From Clostridiales bacterium (GTDB taxonomy: Bacteria; Bacillota; Clostridia; Oscillospirales; Oscillospiraceae): a stretch of 53,788 nucleotides of DNA. The stretch lies in assembly GCA_004555205.1 (NCBI GenBank), contig SFIY01000013.1, positions 1 through 53,788 on the forward strand, given 5' to 3'. Each line of letters begins with the position of its first letter. Positions within the stretch are counted from its first letter, which is position 1. The notes beneath the pieces were generated by a model. It was not told where the DNA came from, searched no databases, and saw only the letters and a program-made list of their open reading frames with translations. Below, in pieces: positions 1-10,488 of the stretch. The position numbers and the translations under genes are program-made.

Positions 1-1
1 T

Positions 2-433
2 ATGAACTTCGATTTTTCCGCTTTGAACTTTGAAACCATCGACTCCAACATCAACGCCTACCCGGATATGTTCCTGAATCAGAATGGCGTGACTTTCACA
101 AAGAAAGTGCTTGAGGACTTGGGCTATCCCGCCTTTGTTTTGTGTCTGCTGGATGCGAAAGCGAGGGTATTTGCGATCCGTTCCTGCAAGAGCAACGAAC
201 CGAAGGGCTTCAAGTTCTCCAAGCCGAGAGGCGAACAGAAAGGTGTTGTTACGATCTCCAACAAGAATCTGCTTGACCCGCTTCGCGCTGTCACTGGCGA
301 GGACTGGATTCCCGGCAAGCGCTACAAGGTGCGTGGGTTCTGGGTTGCTGATGCAAAAACCATGTGCTTTGACCTCAATGAAGGGGTTCAGGAGGACTTT
401 CGCCCTGTTACGCCGAGCAATGACGCAGAATAA
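2..433 (+). CDS. Hypothetical protein of conjugative-element type
   Basis: A 143-residue soluble protein with no signal peptide or membrane segment. It starts at the second base of the window, so its ribosome binding site and upstream partners cannot be seen. The sequence (NINAYPDMFLNQNGVTFTKK near the start, KPRGEQKGVVTISNKNL in the middle) resembles small uncharacterised proteins I associate with integrative conjugative elements of gut Firmicutes, but I know no function for them. It is followed by a gene-free, hairpin-rich stretch and then by core chromosomal genes, which fits the edge of an accessory element. The frame is intact and ends with TAA. The association with a conjugative element is recalled, not shown here. 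Confidence 0.6.
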   Translation: MNFDFSALNFETIDSNINAYPDMFLNQNGVTFTKKVLEDLGYPAFVLCLLDAKARVFAIRSCKSNEPKGFKFSKPRGEQKGVVTISNKNLLDPLRAVTGEDWIPGKRYKVRGFWVADAKTMCFDLNEGVQEDFRPVTPSNDAE

Positions 434-445
434 TCCCTGATATTC

Positions 446-518
446 AGGGAGAAAAGGGAGAGCAAAAGAGCGGCGGCAAGCCGCCTGAGCGAGAAAGCCA
501 CCTCTCCCTTTTCTCCCT
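446..518. repeat. Perfect 17-bp inverted repeat with nested hairpin
   Basis: Arms 446-462 and 502-518 (AGGGAGAAAAGGGAGAG and its exact complement) are separated by 39 bases that contain a second perfect hairpin at 472-485. A third hairpin (435-449) shares bases with the left arm, so two folds compete. It lies 13 bases after the stop codon of the first gene. A role as transcript end or processing site is possible; there is no T-tract directly after it. Confidence 0.7.
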
Positions 519-756
519 CGCTGCGGCTATGGAAACCGTGGAAAACCGCAAGCGGTTTACGCACCGTTCCCACAGCCTGCGCTCACCCTCTTTTTCCTCT
601 CCGGCTTTCTCCCTATACAAAGAAAAGTGTTCATTTCTATCCCGAAAACGTACAGTTGCCGTGATGAACCGAGGGCAGCGTGTCAATATGGCAAAGAAAA
701 GCAAACGGCACACAGTCGGTTTTATCCTCAAAAAAACCCGAAGCATGACAAAAAAG

Positions 757-793
757 AAGCCCAGCACCACGCCATTAAAGTGGTGCTGGGCTT
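757..793 (-). terminator. Strong intrinsic terminator, mainly minus strand
   Basis: Perfect 14-bp stem (757-770 with 780-793, AAGCCCAGCACCAC) with a 9-base loop. Read on the minus strand it is followed by CTTTTTTG, a good T-tract, so it can end transcripts coming from rlmD about 240 bases upstream. On the plus strand the T-tract is weak. Confidence 0.75.
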
Positions 794-1031
794 TGTCTGA
801 TTACAGCGATTTTCAGCGGGTGAAGCAATGCTCTGCTTGCAAACAGCTCTTTCGCATTTTGCTGTTTGGTGCGGAAATGTACTGTTTCGCAAAATCCTAC
901 GCACAGAAGCGTACCGCGTACACTCTATCGTGCTTTGCTTTCTAATATACTATTTTGCGCAAGAAGAAAGAAATTTGCTGTTTTCACTACGCTCGATTTT
1001 AGCACGGCGTTTTTACTGCCTCATAGTCAAT

Positions 1032-2648
1032 TCACTCAGCAATTAAGCCAAAATGCCGCAGCGCATCTTTGATCGCCTCAACCTTTTCAGGCGGGCAGGG
1101 ATGATACTCATGTTTTCTCTGCTCCACTGCGTTCGGCGCTTTGTGCATATCCAGTCCGACCATACGCTTGACCTCGGCAATATATGCCGTATGGACTTTG
1201 AAGCCGTACTTCTCCTGCACATATTCCTGAATAAGCTTATAGGTCGGATGCTCCTTGACCTCGCCGGTTTCCACTTCCATTCTGACTTCAACCGTCAGTG
1301 GATTTGTTTCCCGTGACAAGAGGACAACCGTCTCCACATTTGCCGTACCGGCAAACAGGTCCACCGCCGCCGCGCGAACAGCCTTGTATCCCTGCTCACC
1401 GAACCGCTTCACATCGCGGCCCAGCGTCGCCGGGTCGCAGGACACATATACCACGCGCTGCGGCTGCATGGATACCACCGCCTCCACCACCTCCGGTGCC
1501 AGGCCCTTGCGGGGCGGGTCAACGCAGACCACATCGGGCCGCAGCTTCTGCCCTGCCAGCGCCGCGGCAATGTCTTTGGCGTCGCCGCAGAAAAATTCCG
1601 CATTTTCCACGCCGTTGCGTGCCGCATTTTTTTTGGCGTCGGCAATAGCCTCCGGCACGATCTCCGCACCGATCACACGCTTTGCCTTTTGCGCCATCAC
1701 CTGCGTGATCGTACCGGCGCCGCAGTAGAGGTCCACCACCAGTTCCTCCCCTGTTAAACCGGCGAACTCCACCGCTTTGGTGTAAAGCACCTCCGCCTGA
1801 TCGTGATTCACCTGATAGAACGACGGCACGGACAGGCGGAATGTCAGACCGCACAGGGTATCCTCCAGGTAATCCTGTCCCCAAAGCGTACGGTAGGCGT
1901 CACCCAGAATCGTGTTGCCCCGCCGGGTATTGCGGCCCAGCACGATCCCCACTGCCTGCGGCAGCGCTTGGCGCAGCATGGACACCCATTCCTCTTCATG
2001 GGGCAGCCTGTCGCCGTTAACCAGCAGACAGACAAGGGCTTGTCCTTTACAGTTGGTGCGCACATAGAGATGGCGCAGCAGGCCTTTTCCGGTGGCTTCC
2101 TCATAGCAGGGAATGTGATAGCTGCTGATATATCGCCGCAGGGCGTCGGCCGCTGCATCGGCCGTTTCCTTCTGAATAAGGCATTTGTCAACGGCAATTA
2201 CCTCATGGGTGCGTGCCCGGTAAAGGCCCACCGTTCCCTGCGCCGACACCGGATAAATCGACTTATTGCGATAGCGCAGCCGGTCCTTCGCGCCCAGAAT
2301 TTCCTCCACACACACCTCGCTGCCGCCGATGCGTGTCAGTGCATCCTGTACGCGCCGGCGCTTGGCATAGAGCTCCTCTTGGTAGCTCATGTGGCGGAAG
2401 TCGCAGCCGCCGCACCTGCCGTAGTAGGGGCAGTCCGGCTCACGGCGCTCCGGCGACGGTGTGTGGACCGCCGTTACCTTGCCGAAGGCCGCATGCTTGA
2501 GCACCTTCATCACAAGAATGTCGCAATCCTCACCGCGCACGGCGCCGTGCACGAACACCACCTGTCCGTCAATGCGGGCAATGCCCAGCCCCTCGGAGGA
2601 GTAGCCCTCAATGACGGCGCGGTAGGTCTTGTTCTTCTGCAAGGCCAT
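1032..2648 (-). CDS. rlmD: 23S rRNA (uracil-1939-C5)-methyltransferase RlmD/RumA family with C-terminal extension
   Basis: S-adenosylmethionine-dependent uracil-C5 RNA methyltransferase, 538 residues. A TRAM RNA-binding domain occupies about 5-62. The Fe-S cluster ligands are C73, C79 and C82 (CPYYGRCGGC) and C156. The Rossmann fold is at about 300-440 with VDLYCGAGT, DPPRKGL and the catalytic C404 in YVSCDPATLGRD. Typical RlmD is about 430-460 residues; here residues 447-538 form an extra domain (KLIQEYVQEKYGFKVHTAYI onward) seen in other clostridial versions as far as I recall. Its start lies 2 bases after the stop of the upstream ribonuclease gene, so the two are cotranscribed from the promoter near 4290. 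RlmD rather than RlmCD or RlmFO is inferred. Confidence 0.88.
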   Translation of the reverse strand: MALQKNKTYRAVIEGYSSEGLGIARIDGQVVFVHGAVRGEDCDILVMKVLKHAAFGKVTAVHTPSPERREPDCPYYGRCGGCDFRHMSYQEELYAKRRRVQDALTRIGGSEVCVEEILGAKDRLRYRNKSIYPVSAQGTVGLYRARTHEVIAVDKCLIQKETADAAADALRRYISSYHIPCYEEATGKGLLRHLYVRTNCKGQALVCLLVNGDRLPHEEEWVSMLRQALPQAVGIVLGRNTRRGNTILGDAYRTLWGQDYLEDTLCGLTFRLSVPSFYQVNHDQAEVLYTKAVEFAGLTGEELVVDLYCGAGTITQVMAQKAKRVIGAEIVPEAIADAKKNAARNGVENAEFFCGDAKDIAAALAGQKLRPDVVCVDPPRKGLAPEVVEAVVSMQPQRVVYVSCDPATLGRDVKRFGEQGYKAVRAAAVDLFAGTANVETVVLLSRETNPLTVEVRMEVETGEVKEHPTYKLIQEYVQEKYGFKVHTAYIAEVKRMVGLDMHKAPNAVEQRKHEYHPCPPEKVEAIKDALRHFGLIAE

Positions 2649-2650
2649 GC

Positions 2651-4255
2651 TTAGAACTCAAACTTTTCGATAATCTTACGCAGCGCCTCGGCAAAGGCAG
2701 CCAGCGACTTGTTGTCGCGGCCCTTGCTGCGGCGAATAAGTGCCATGAGAGAATCGCCCACCTGCACCAAGCGCTGGTAAGCTGCCGTAGCGCGGGGTGC
2801 GCCCTCGAAGGACTTGGTCTTGCGCTCAGGCAGATAACCCGCGGCGAGCTGCATATTGGCCAGCAGATCATATTCCTCGGTATACTGCGGTGCGTGGGCG
2901 GCAAAGCCCATCTTGCTTATGGTTTCGGCAAATACGGGGGCTACCTCCCGGTCACCGTGTACCACGAACACATGCTGCACATGGCTGTCTTTGAATTTCC
3001 CGATCCAGTCCACCAGATGGTCATGGTCGGCATGGGAGGACAAGCCCTGGAAATTGACGATCTTCGCGCGAACCGCCACCTCCTCGCCGAACATCTTCAC
3101 GCTTTTCGCGCCCTCCAGCAGATGGCGGCCCAATGTACCGGGGGCCTGGAAGCCGACGAATACCACGGCGCTGTTGGGCCTCCACAGATTGTACTTCAAA
3201 TGATGGCGGATACGGCCCGCATCACACATACCGGAGGCGGAAATGATGACCTTGGGCGTGGTATCCATATTGAGCAGCTTAGACTCGTCGGTGGTCTCCG
3301 TCAGATGCAGTCCCGGGAAGGAGAACATATGGGTGCCGTCCTTGACCAGCTCCCGCGCCTCGTCGTCCAGATAGCCGCGCAGGTCACCGCAGAAGATGCC
3401 GGTGGCGCGCTTGGCCAGCGGGCTGTCCACGTATACGGGGAAATCCTTCACGGACTTCACCAGATTTTGGTCTTTGATCTCGCGGATAAAGTACAGCAGC
3501 TCCTGGGTGCGGCCCACCGCGAAGGAGGGGATCACCACATTGCCGCCCTTGCCCAGCGTTTCGTCAATGATTTCCGCCAGCTCGTCGGTGTAGGACCACA
3601 CCTCGGCGTGGTTGCGGCCGCCGTAAGTACTCTCCATGACCACATAGTCGGCGTCGCTGAAAAACTGCGGATCGCGGATAATGGGCTGATCCACATTGCC
3701 GATGTCGCCGGAAAATACGATGGAGCGGTTCTGACCGTTTTCCGTCAGCTCCAGACGGATGCTGGCGCTGCCCAGCAGGTGACCGGCGTCGATGAATGTG
3801 GCCTTCACGCCGTCGCACAGCGCGATCTCCTGCCCGTACTCGCAGGTGGTCATAAATTCGTTCACACGCATGGCATCGGCCACGGTGTAGAGCGGCTCCT
3901 CCAAGGGGCGGCCTGCGCGTTGGTTCTTACGGTTTTTATACTCGGCGTCACTTTCCTGAATGTGTGCCGAATCCTGCAGCATAATGTCCAGCAGCTGCGC
4001 CGTCAAACGGGTGGTCAAAATGCGTCCCTGAAAGCCGTTCTTAATCAGCAGCGGCACGCGGCCGGAGTGGTCGATGTGGGCATGGGTAATCAACACATAG
4101 TCGATGCTGCCGGGATGGAACGGCAAGGCAGCATTATCAATCTCATCGCGGCCCTGCTGCAAACCGCAGTCGATCAGGATCTTCTTTCCGTTGACCTCCA
4201 AACAGTGGCAGCTGCCGGTAACGCATTGGTCAGCGCCGAAAAAACTCAGCTTCAT
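2651..4255 (-). CDS. Beta-CASP metallo-beta-lactamase-fold ribonuclease
   Basis: A 534-residue zinc hydrolase of the RNA-processing (CPSF73/Ysh1-like) beta-CASP group, probably an RNA exo- or endonuclease. All motifs are present: HxHxDH (THAHIDHSGRVP), the next His in DAGHLLGSAS, the Asp in SGDIGN, then the beta-CASP motifs around ESTYGGR, VIPSFAVGRTQE and LSSHADHDHLV. A C-terminal tail of about 70 charged residues is unassigned. I take MKLSFFGADQ as the start because AAGGA lies 8 bases before it; the ATG three codons earlier touches the ribosome binding site. First gene of a two-gene operon with rlmD, suggesting a joint RNA-metabolism role. The exact substrate cannot be told. Confidence 0.88.
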   Translation of the reverse strand: MKLSFFGADQCVTGSCHCLEVNGKKILIDCGLQQGRDEIDNAALPFHPGSIDYVLITHAHIDHSGRVPLLIKNGFQGRILTTRLTAQLLDIMLQDSAHIQESDAEYKNRKNQRAGRPLEEPLYTVADAMRVNEFMTTCEYGQEIALCDGVKATFIDAGHLLGSASIRLELTENGQNRSIVFSGDIGNVDQPIIRDPQFFSDADYVVMESTYGGRNHAEVWSYTDELAEIIDETLGKGGNVVIPSFAVGRTQELLYFIREIKDQNLVKSVKDFPVYVDSPLAKRATGIFCGDLRGYLDDEARELVKDGTHMFSFPGLHLTETTDESKLLNMDTTPKVIISASGMCDAGRIRHHLKYNLWRPNSAVVFVGFQAPGTLGRHLLEGAKSVKMFGEEVAVRAKIVNFQGLSSHADHDHLVDWIGKFKDSHVQHVFVVHGDREVAPVFAETISKMGFAAHAPQYTEEYDLLANMQLAAGYLPERKTKSFEGAPRATAAYQRLVQVGDSLMALIRRSKGRDNKSLAAFAEALRKIIEKFEF

Positions 4256-4289
4256 GACAAACATCCTTTCTGCTTCATTGATTTGTCCT

Positions 4290-4318
4290 ATTTTAACACC
4301 TTTTTATCTTTTCAGCAA
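4290..4318 (-). promoter_or_regulatory. Sigma-A promoter of the ribonuclease-rlmD operon
   Basis: On the minus strand: -35 TTGCTG (4313-4318), 17-bp spacer, -10 TAAAAT (4290-4295). It lies back to back with the plus-strand promoter at 4325-4353, only 6 bases apart, so the two compete or are coregulated. Confidence 0.75.
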
Positions 4319-4324
4319 GAGCGG

Positions 4325-4353
4325 TTGCCATTTTACATAAATTCTGCTAAAAT
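4325..4353 (+). promoter_or_regulatory. Sigma-A promoter of the CntK-like racemase gene
   Basis: -35 TTGCCA (4325-4330), 17-bp spacer, -10 TAAAAT (4348-4353). The ribosome binding site AGGAGG follows near 4380, just before ATG 4394. Confidence 0.75.
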
Positions 4354-4393
4354 AACCTTGGTTTTCAAAGCATTTCACAGGAGGTTGCGCTCT

Positions 4394-5197
4394 ATGACGC
4401 TGCAATATACGGTGATCGACCCCACCAAAAATATCACGCTTCTTGTTACCACGCCCATGCCCCGCGCCCGCTATGCCCAGATCGCCTCGCACCTGCTGGC
4501 GCTGGAAAAGGACGCCGAGCAGGTGGGCTTTTTGGAGTCGTCCGACGAGCAGGATGCCGCTTTGCAGATGATGGGCGGCGAGTTCTGCGGCAATGCCGCC
4601 ATGAGCCTTGGCGCATGGCTGTGCCGTGGAGAAACGGAGGGAGTTGACCGCCATTTTACCCTGGATGTCTCCGGCGTTGACTCCCCTGTCTCCTGCGACA
4701 TCTCCGTGGTGCGCCACGGCTATATCGGCACGGTGTCCATGCCGCTGCCGGAGAAGATCGAAACGCTGACCCTCCCCTTCGGCGACGGCGAAGTAACACT
4801 GGACGCCGTATTTTTGCCCGGCATCTGCCACATCATCGCACCCAACGGCACCGTACAGCGCCATCAGGCGGAGGACGCCCTGCGGCACTGGGCCGGTCTG
4901 CTGCAACTGGACGCCGTGGGCCTGCTGCTGTTTGACGAGACCGCCATGCGCTTTGACCCGCTGGTCTATGTCAGGGCCACCGACACCGCCGTTTGGGAGC
5001 GGGGCTGCGGCAGCGGCAGCGCGGCCATCGGCGCGTGGATGACGAAAAAACACGGCAAGGGCCAATGCCTGTCACTGAAGCAGCCCGGCGGCGCCATCGC
5101 CGTGGCCACCGTCTGGCAGGACGGCGCCGTCACCTCCCTGACCATTACCGGCACGGTGGCGCTGGGGAAGGAGAAATCCGTGGAAATCACATGGTAA
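4394..5197 (+). CDS. Diaminopimelate-epimerase-like amino-acid racemase (CntK-like)
   Basis: 267 residues with the two-cysteine epimerase layout: C65 in GGEFCGNAAMS and C205 in WERGCGSGSAAIG. The first motif differs from true DapF and is closer to CntK, the cofactor-free histidine racemase of staphylopine synthesis. So an L/D amino-acid racemase is likely; the substrate is unknown. The start is ATG 4394 after ACAGGAGG; the open frame extends far upstream antisense to the ribonuclease gene and is not coding there. It has its own promoter and a hairpin after the stop. No nicotianamine-like synthase, opine dehydrogenase or metallophore exporter lies nearby, so it stands alone. A diverged DapF is the other reading, but the motifs disfavour it. 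Confidence 0.75.
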   Translation: MTLQYTVIDPTKNITLLVTTPMPRARYAQIASHLLALEKDAEQVGFLESSDEQDAALQMMGGEFCGNAAMSLGAWLCRGETEGVDRHFTLDVSGVDSPVSCDISVVRHGYIGTVSMPLPEKIETLTLPFGDGEVTLDAVFLPGICHIIAPNGTVQRHQAEDALRHWAGLLQLDAVGLLLFDETAMRFDPLVYVRATDTAVWERGCGSGSAAIGAWMTKKHGKGQCLSLKQPGGAIAVATVWQDGAVTSLTITGTVALGKEKSVEITW

Positions 5198-5224
5198 AGT
5201 TCCAAACTGCATAGCAAACCGCCG

Positions 5225-5251
5225 CGGGAGGTGAGAAATTCTCACCTCCCG
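5225..5251 (+). terminator. Hairpin after the racemase gene
   Basis: Perfect 13-bp inverted repeat CGGGAGGTGAGAA / TTCTCACCTCCCG with a single central base, followed by TCTGTTTCG. The T-tract is poor, so it is a weak intrinsic terminator or an RNA-stabilising hairpin. Confidence 0.6.
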
Positions 5252-5271
5252 TCTGTTTCGTCAACTTTCCT

Positions 5272-5300
5272 TTGCATATGCCGCTTTTCTGTGATATACT
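5272..5300 (+). promoter_or_regulatory. Sigma-A promoter of secA-pgeF
   Basis: -35 TTGCAT (5272-5277), 17-bp spacer, -10 TATACT (5295-5300). The start codon of secA is at 5365, giving a leader of about 58 bases. Confidence 0.75.
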
Positions 5301-5364
5301 ATATTGGATTTATTATATGAAAAGACAGATTCTTTTTTAACCTAAGAAAGGACGTAGCAATAAC

Positions 5365-8097
<2,733 letters not shown>

Positions 8098-8100
8098 GCC

Positions 8101-8889
8101 ATGTTTAAAACGATTCACAAAAACGGTCTTATCTATCTAACCAGCGATGTGCTCAGCGGCGTATCTCACGGCTTTTCCACCCGTTTGGGCGGTGTAAGTC
8201 AAGCCCCCCGTGACAGCCTGAATCTGGACGAGCGCGGCGATGAGGCGGCCAATGTGCAGGAAAATTTCCGCCGCTTCTGCGCCGCTGTGGGCAGCGATGT
8301 ATCGCGCCTTGTGCTGAGCAGGCAGGTCCACCGGGACGATGTGCGCCTTGTCACGGCGGACGACTGCGGCAAGGGGCTGTGGCGCGAGCGCGATTACGAC
8401 AGCGCCGATGCGCTGATCTGCGCTACACCGAATATCCCGCTGGTGGTCTTTTCGGCCGACTGCGGCGTTATCTTACTGCACGATCCGGTGCGCGGCGCCA
8501 TCGGCGCGGTACACGCAGGATGGCGCGGCACGGCCATGGGCATTGCCGGTAAAGCCGTGGGCGAAATGGTGCGCCGGTTCGGCTGCGAGGCGAAAAACAT
8601 TCACGCCGCCATTGGCCCCTCCATCGGTGCGTGCTGTTTTGAAACGGATGAGGATGTGCCACTGGCCATGCGCGAAGCGCTGGGCACAGACGCAGAGCCG
8701 TTCATGGTCAAGTGCGGCGCCAAGTGGCATGTTGACCTGAAGGCCATCAACCGCTATTGGCTGGAACGCCGGGGCGTCACCGTGATCGATAGCAGCGATC
8801 ACTGCACTGCCTGCCGCACGGATCTATACTGGTCACACCGCAGAATGGGCCGTGAGCGCGGCGAACAGGCCGCCATGATTTCCCTTTGA
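8101..8889 (+). CDS. pgeF: Peptidoglycan editing factor PgeF (YfiH/laccase-domain family)
   Basis: 262-residue cytosolic enzyme of the multicopper-polyphenol-oxidase-like family, known in E. coli to remove mis-incorporated amino acids from UDP-MurNAc precursors; related proteins are purine nucleoside phosphorylases. The metal-site motifs are visible: QVHRDDV, SADCGVILL and GAVHAGWRGT, and the C-terminal CTACRTDLYWSHRR. It starts 3 bases after secA and depends on the secA promoter. No ribosome binding site separate from the secA 3' end is evident, so translation is probably coupled. Which of the two family activities applies cannot be decided from sequence. Confidence 0.88.
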   Translation: MFKTIHKNGLIYLTSDVLSGVSHGFSTRLGGVSQAPRDSLNLDERGDEAANVQENFRRFCAAVGSDVSRLVLSRQVHRDDVRLVTADDCGKGLWRERDYDSADALICATPNIPLVVFSADCGVILLHDPVRGAIGAVHAGWRGTAMGIAGKAVGEMVRRFGCEAKNIHAAIGPSIGACCFETDEDVPLAMREALGTDAEPFMVKCGAKWHVDLKAINRYWLERRGVTVIDSSDHCTACRTDLYWSHRRMGRERGEQAAMISL

Positions 8890-8900
8890 AGGAGCCATTT

Positions 8901-10448
8901 ATGAAAAGACGCATGATCGCACTGCTGCTTGCCCTGTTGATGCTGGCATTGACCGGCTGCGGCAATTGGGACACAAGTGAATTAGAGGATCCCCTGCGTG
9001 ACTTGACCGATTACTATGAGACGGATGAGAAAGAGGAAACGCCGGTACTGACGGCTTTCACCCTGCCCTATTTCAGTAATCAGACCCTTGATCCCATCAC
9101 CTGCCCCGACGGTGCGCAGTTAACGCTGGGAACGCTGCTGTACGAGGGCTTGTTTGCCCTGGACGAGCAGTTCTCCGTGCAAAACGTACTGGCCCGGAGC
9201 TACTCCTATGATGCGGACACCTTCACCTACACCATAAAGGTGCGCAGCGACATCCGCTTTAGCGACGGCAGCCGTCTGAGCGCCTACGATGTGGCGGACA
9301 CGCTGCAGCGCGCCCGCAGCAGTGAGCGGTACCGGGCGCGGTTGGCCATGGTGAACAGCCTGTATGCCGAGGACAGCGACACGGTATCTATCTCGCTGTC
9401 GCAGGACAACCGCTGTTTCACGGCAAGGCTGGATATCCCCATTGTCAAGTCCGGCACAGAGAGCGAATTGATTCCCACCGGCACCGGCCCCTACTGTTGG
9501 CAGACGGACGACGGCACCTATCTGGGTGTCAACAGCCACTGGTGGCAGGAGAAAACACTGCCGCTGGAGCGGATTGAGCTGCTGGACTGCCGCAACACGG
9601 ATACGATGGTCTATTCCTTCTATGCCCACGAGGTTCAACTGTTGGCGCTGGATCTGACCGGCACCAATGTCACCAGCGTGTCGGGAAGCGGCAACTATAC
9701 CGATGCCGCCTCCACGGTGATGCAGTATATCGGCTTCAATACCACCCGTGAGCCGTTCAACAGCGCCGCGCTGCGTCAGGCGATCCATCGGGGTGTTGAC
9801 CGCGTGGGAATGATCGACGCGTATTTATTGGGTCACGCCGATGCCGCGCAATTCCCTCTTTCGCCGCGAAGTGACCTGTATCCCGCGGATATTGAAACCA
9901 GCTATTCCCCCGACTACTTTGCCTCCGCCATGGCCGCAGCAGGCTATAACAAGGGCATCTCACGCCCGGTGACGATGCTCGTCAACGAGGAGAATGCCTA
10001 CAAGGTGTCCATGGCACAGCAAATTGCCAAGAGCCTTTCCCGTTATGATCTGAAAGTCACTGTGTCCGTCCTGCCTTGGGAGCAATATCTGTATGCGCTG
10101 CAAAGCGGTAATTTTGATTTGTACTACGGCGAAGTCAAGCTGACGGCCGATTGGGATATTTCTTCGCTGGTCCTGCCGGGCGGGAGCTTGAACTACGGCG
10201 GCTACAGCAACGAAAACACCGCCAAGCTGCTATCTGCCTACCTGACCGCCGACGATGACACCAAGCGTGCCAAGGCCATGGACACCCTATGCCGGCATTT
10301 GGCCGATCAGGTCCCGTTCCTGCCGGTGTGTTTTAAAAATATCTCCGTCCTGCTGCCCTCCGGTGCGGTGGAGGCCATTACGCCTACCGCTGCGAATCCT
10401 TTTTACAACATGACGGCATGGAAGGTGAATCTGTCCAAGAAAAAATGA
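8901..10448 (+). CDS. Peptide/nickel-type ABC substrate-binding lipoprotein (SBP family 5)
   Basis: 515-residue lipoprotein. The signal peptide has a lipobox LTGC with C20 as the lipidated cysteine. The body is a family-5 extracellular solute-binding protein: LYEGLFALDEQFSVQNVLAR near the N-terminus, FSDGSRLSAYDV, and YIGFNTTREPFNSAALRQAI. These proteins deliver oligopeptides or metal chelates to an Opp/Dpp-type importer, but no permease or ATPase gene is adjacent. It may serve a distant transporter or act as a sensor. I take ATG 8901 because AAGGAG sits 7 bases before it; an earlier in-frame ATG at 8886 overlaps pgeF and lacks this spacing. A palindromic terminator begins inside the stop codon. 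Confidence 0.85.
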   Translation: MKRRMIALLLALLMLALTGCGNWDTSELEDPLRDLTDYYETDEKEETPVLTAFTLPYFSNQTLDPITCPDGAQLTLGTLLYEGLFALDEQFSVQNVLARSYSYDADTFTYTIKVRSDIRFSDGSRLSAYDVADTLQRARSSERYRARLAMVNSLYAEDSDTVSISLSQDNRCFTARLDIPIVKSGTESELIPTGTGPYCWQTDDGTYLGVNSHWWQEKTLPLERIELLDCRNTDTMVYSFYAHEVQLLALDLTGTNVTSVSGSGNYTDAASTVMQYIGFNTTREPFNSAALRQAIHRGVDRVGMIDAYLLGHADAAQFPLSPRSDLYPADIETSYSPDYFASAMAAAGYNKGISRPVTMLVNEENAYKVSMAQQIAKSLSRYDLKVTVSVLPWEQYLYALQSGNFDLYYGEVKLTADWDISSLVLPGGSLNYGGYSNENTAKLLSAYLTADDDTKRAKAMDTLCRHLADQVPFLPVCFKNISVLLPSGAVEAITPTAANPFYNMTAWKVNLSKKK

Positions 10449-10474
10449 GAGAAGCGGCCGCTTCTCTCATTTTT
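10441..10474. terminator. Perfect 34-bp palindromic bidirectional terminator
   Basis: The sequence 10441-10474 is an exact palindrome: five A, a GC-rich core centred on GCGGCCGC, five T. It contains the stop codon of the solute-binding protein and ends transcripts from both sides (the LysR gene converges from the right). Confidence 0.9.
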
Positions 10475-10488
10475 ATGCATGCCTTTCG

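Larger units (their letters stand above)
434..1031. other. Gene-free, hairpin-rich stretch at element/core boundary
   Basis: About 600 bases with no convincing gene. An open frame at 529-945 runs through the hairpins, has basic low-complexity content and no good ribosome binding site. The stretch holds hairpins CCCTGA-tat-TCAGGG (435-449), a perfect 17-bp inverted repeat (446-462 with 502-518) enclosing GGCGGC-aa-GCCGCC (472-485), AAACCGC-aa-GCGGTTT (543-558), and a terminator at 757-793. The part from about 800 to 1031 is AT-richer and shows nothing I can name. The joint between accessory DNA and the chromosome is probably here, just downstream of rlmD. Confidence 0.5.

Noticed and set aside
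529..945. Open frame in the left gene-free stretch
   Set aside because: It translates hairpin DNA and a terminator, is basic and low complexity, and has no Shine-Dalgarno sequence.
2894..4393. Long plus-strand open frame running into the racemase gene
   Set aside because: It lies antisense to the beta-CASP ribonuclease, has no ribosome binding site, and family likeness begins only at ATG 4394.
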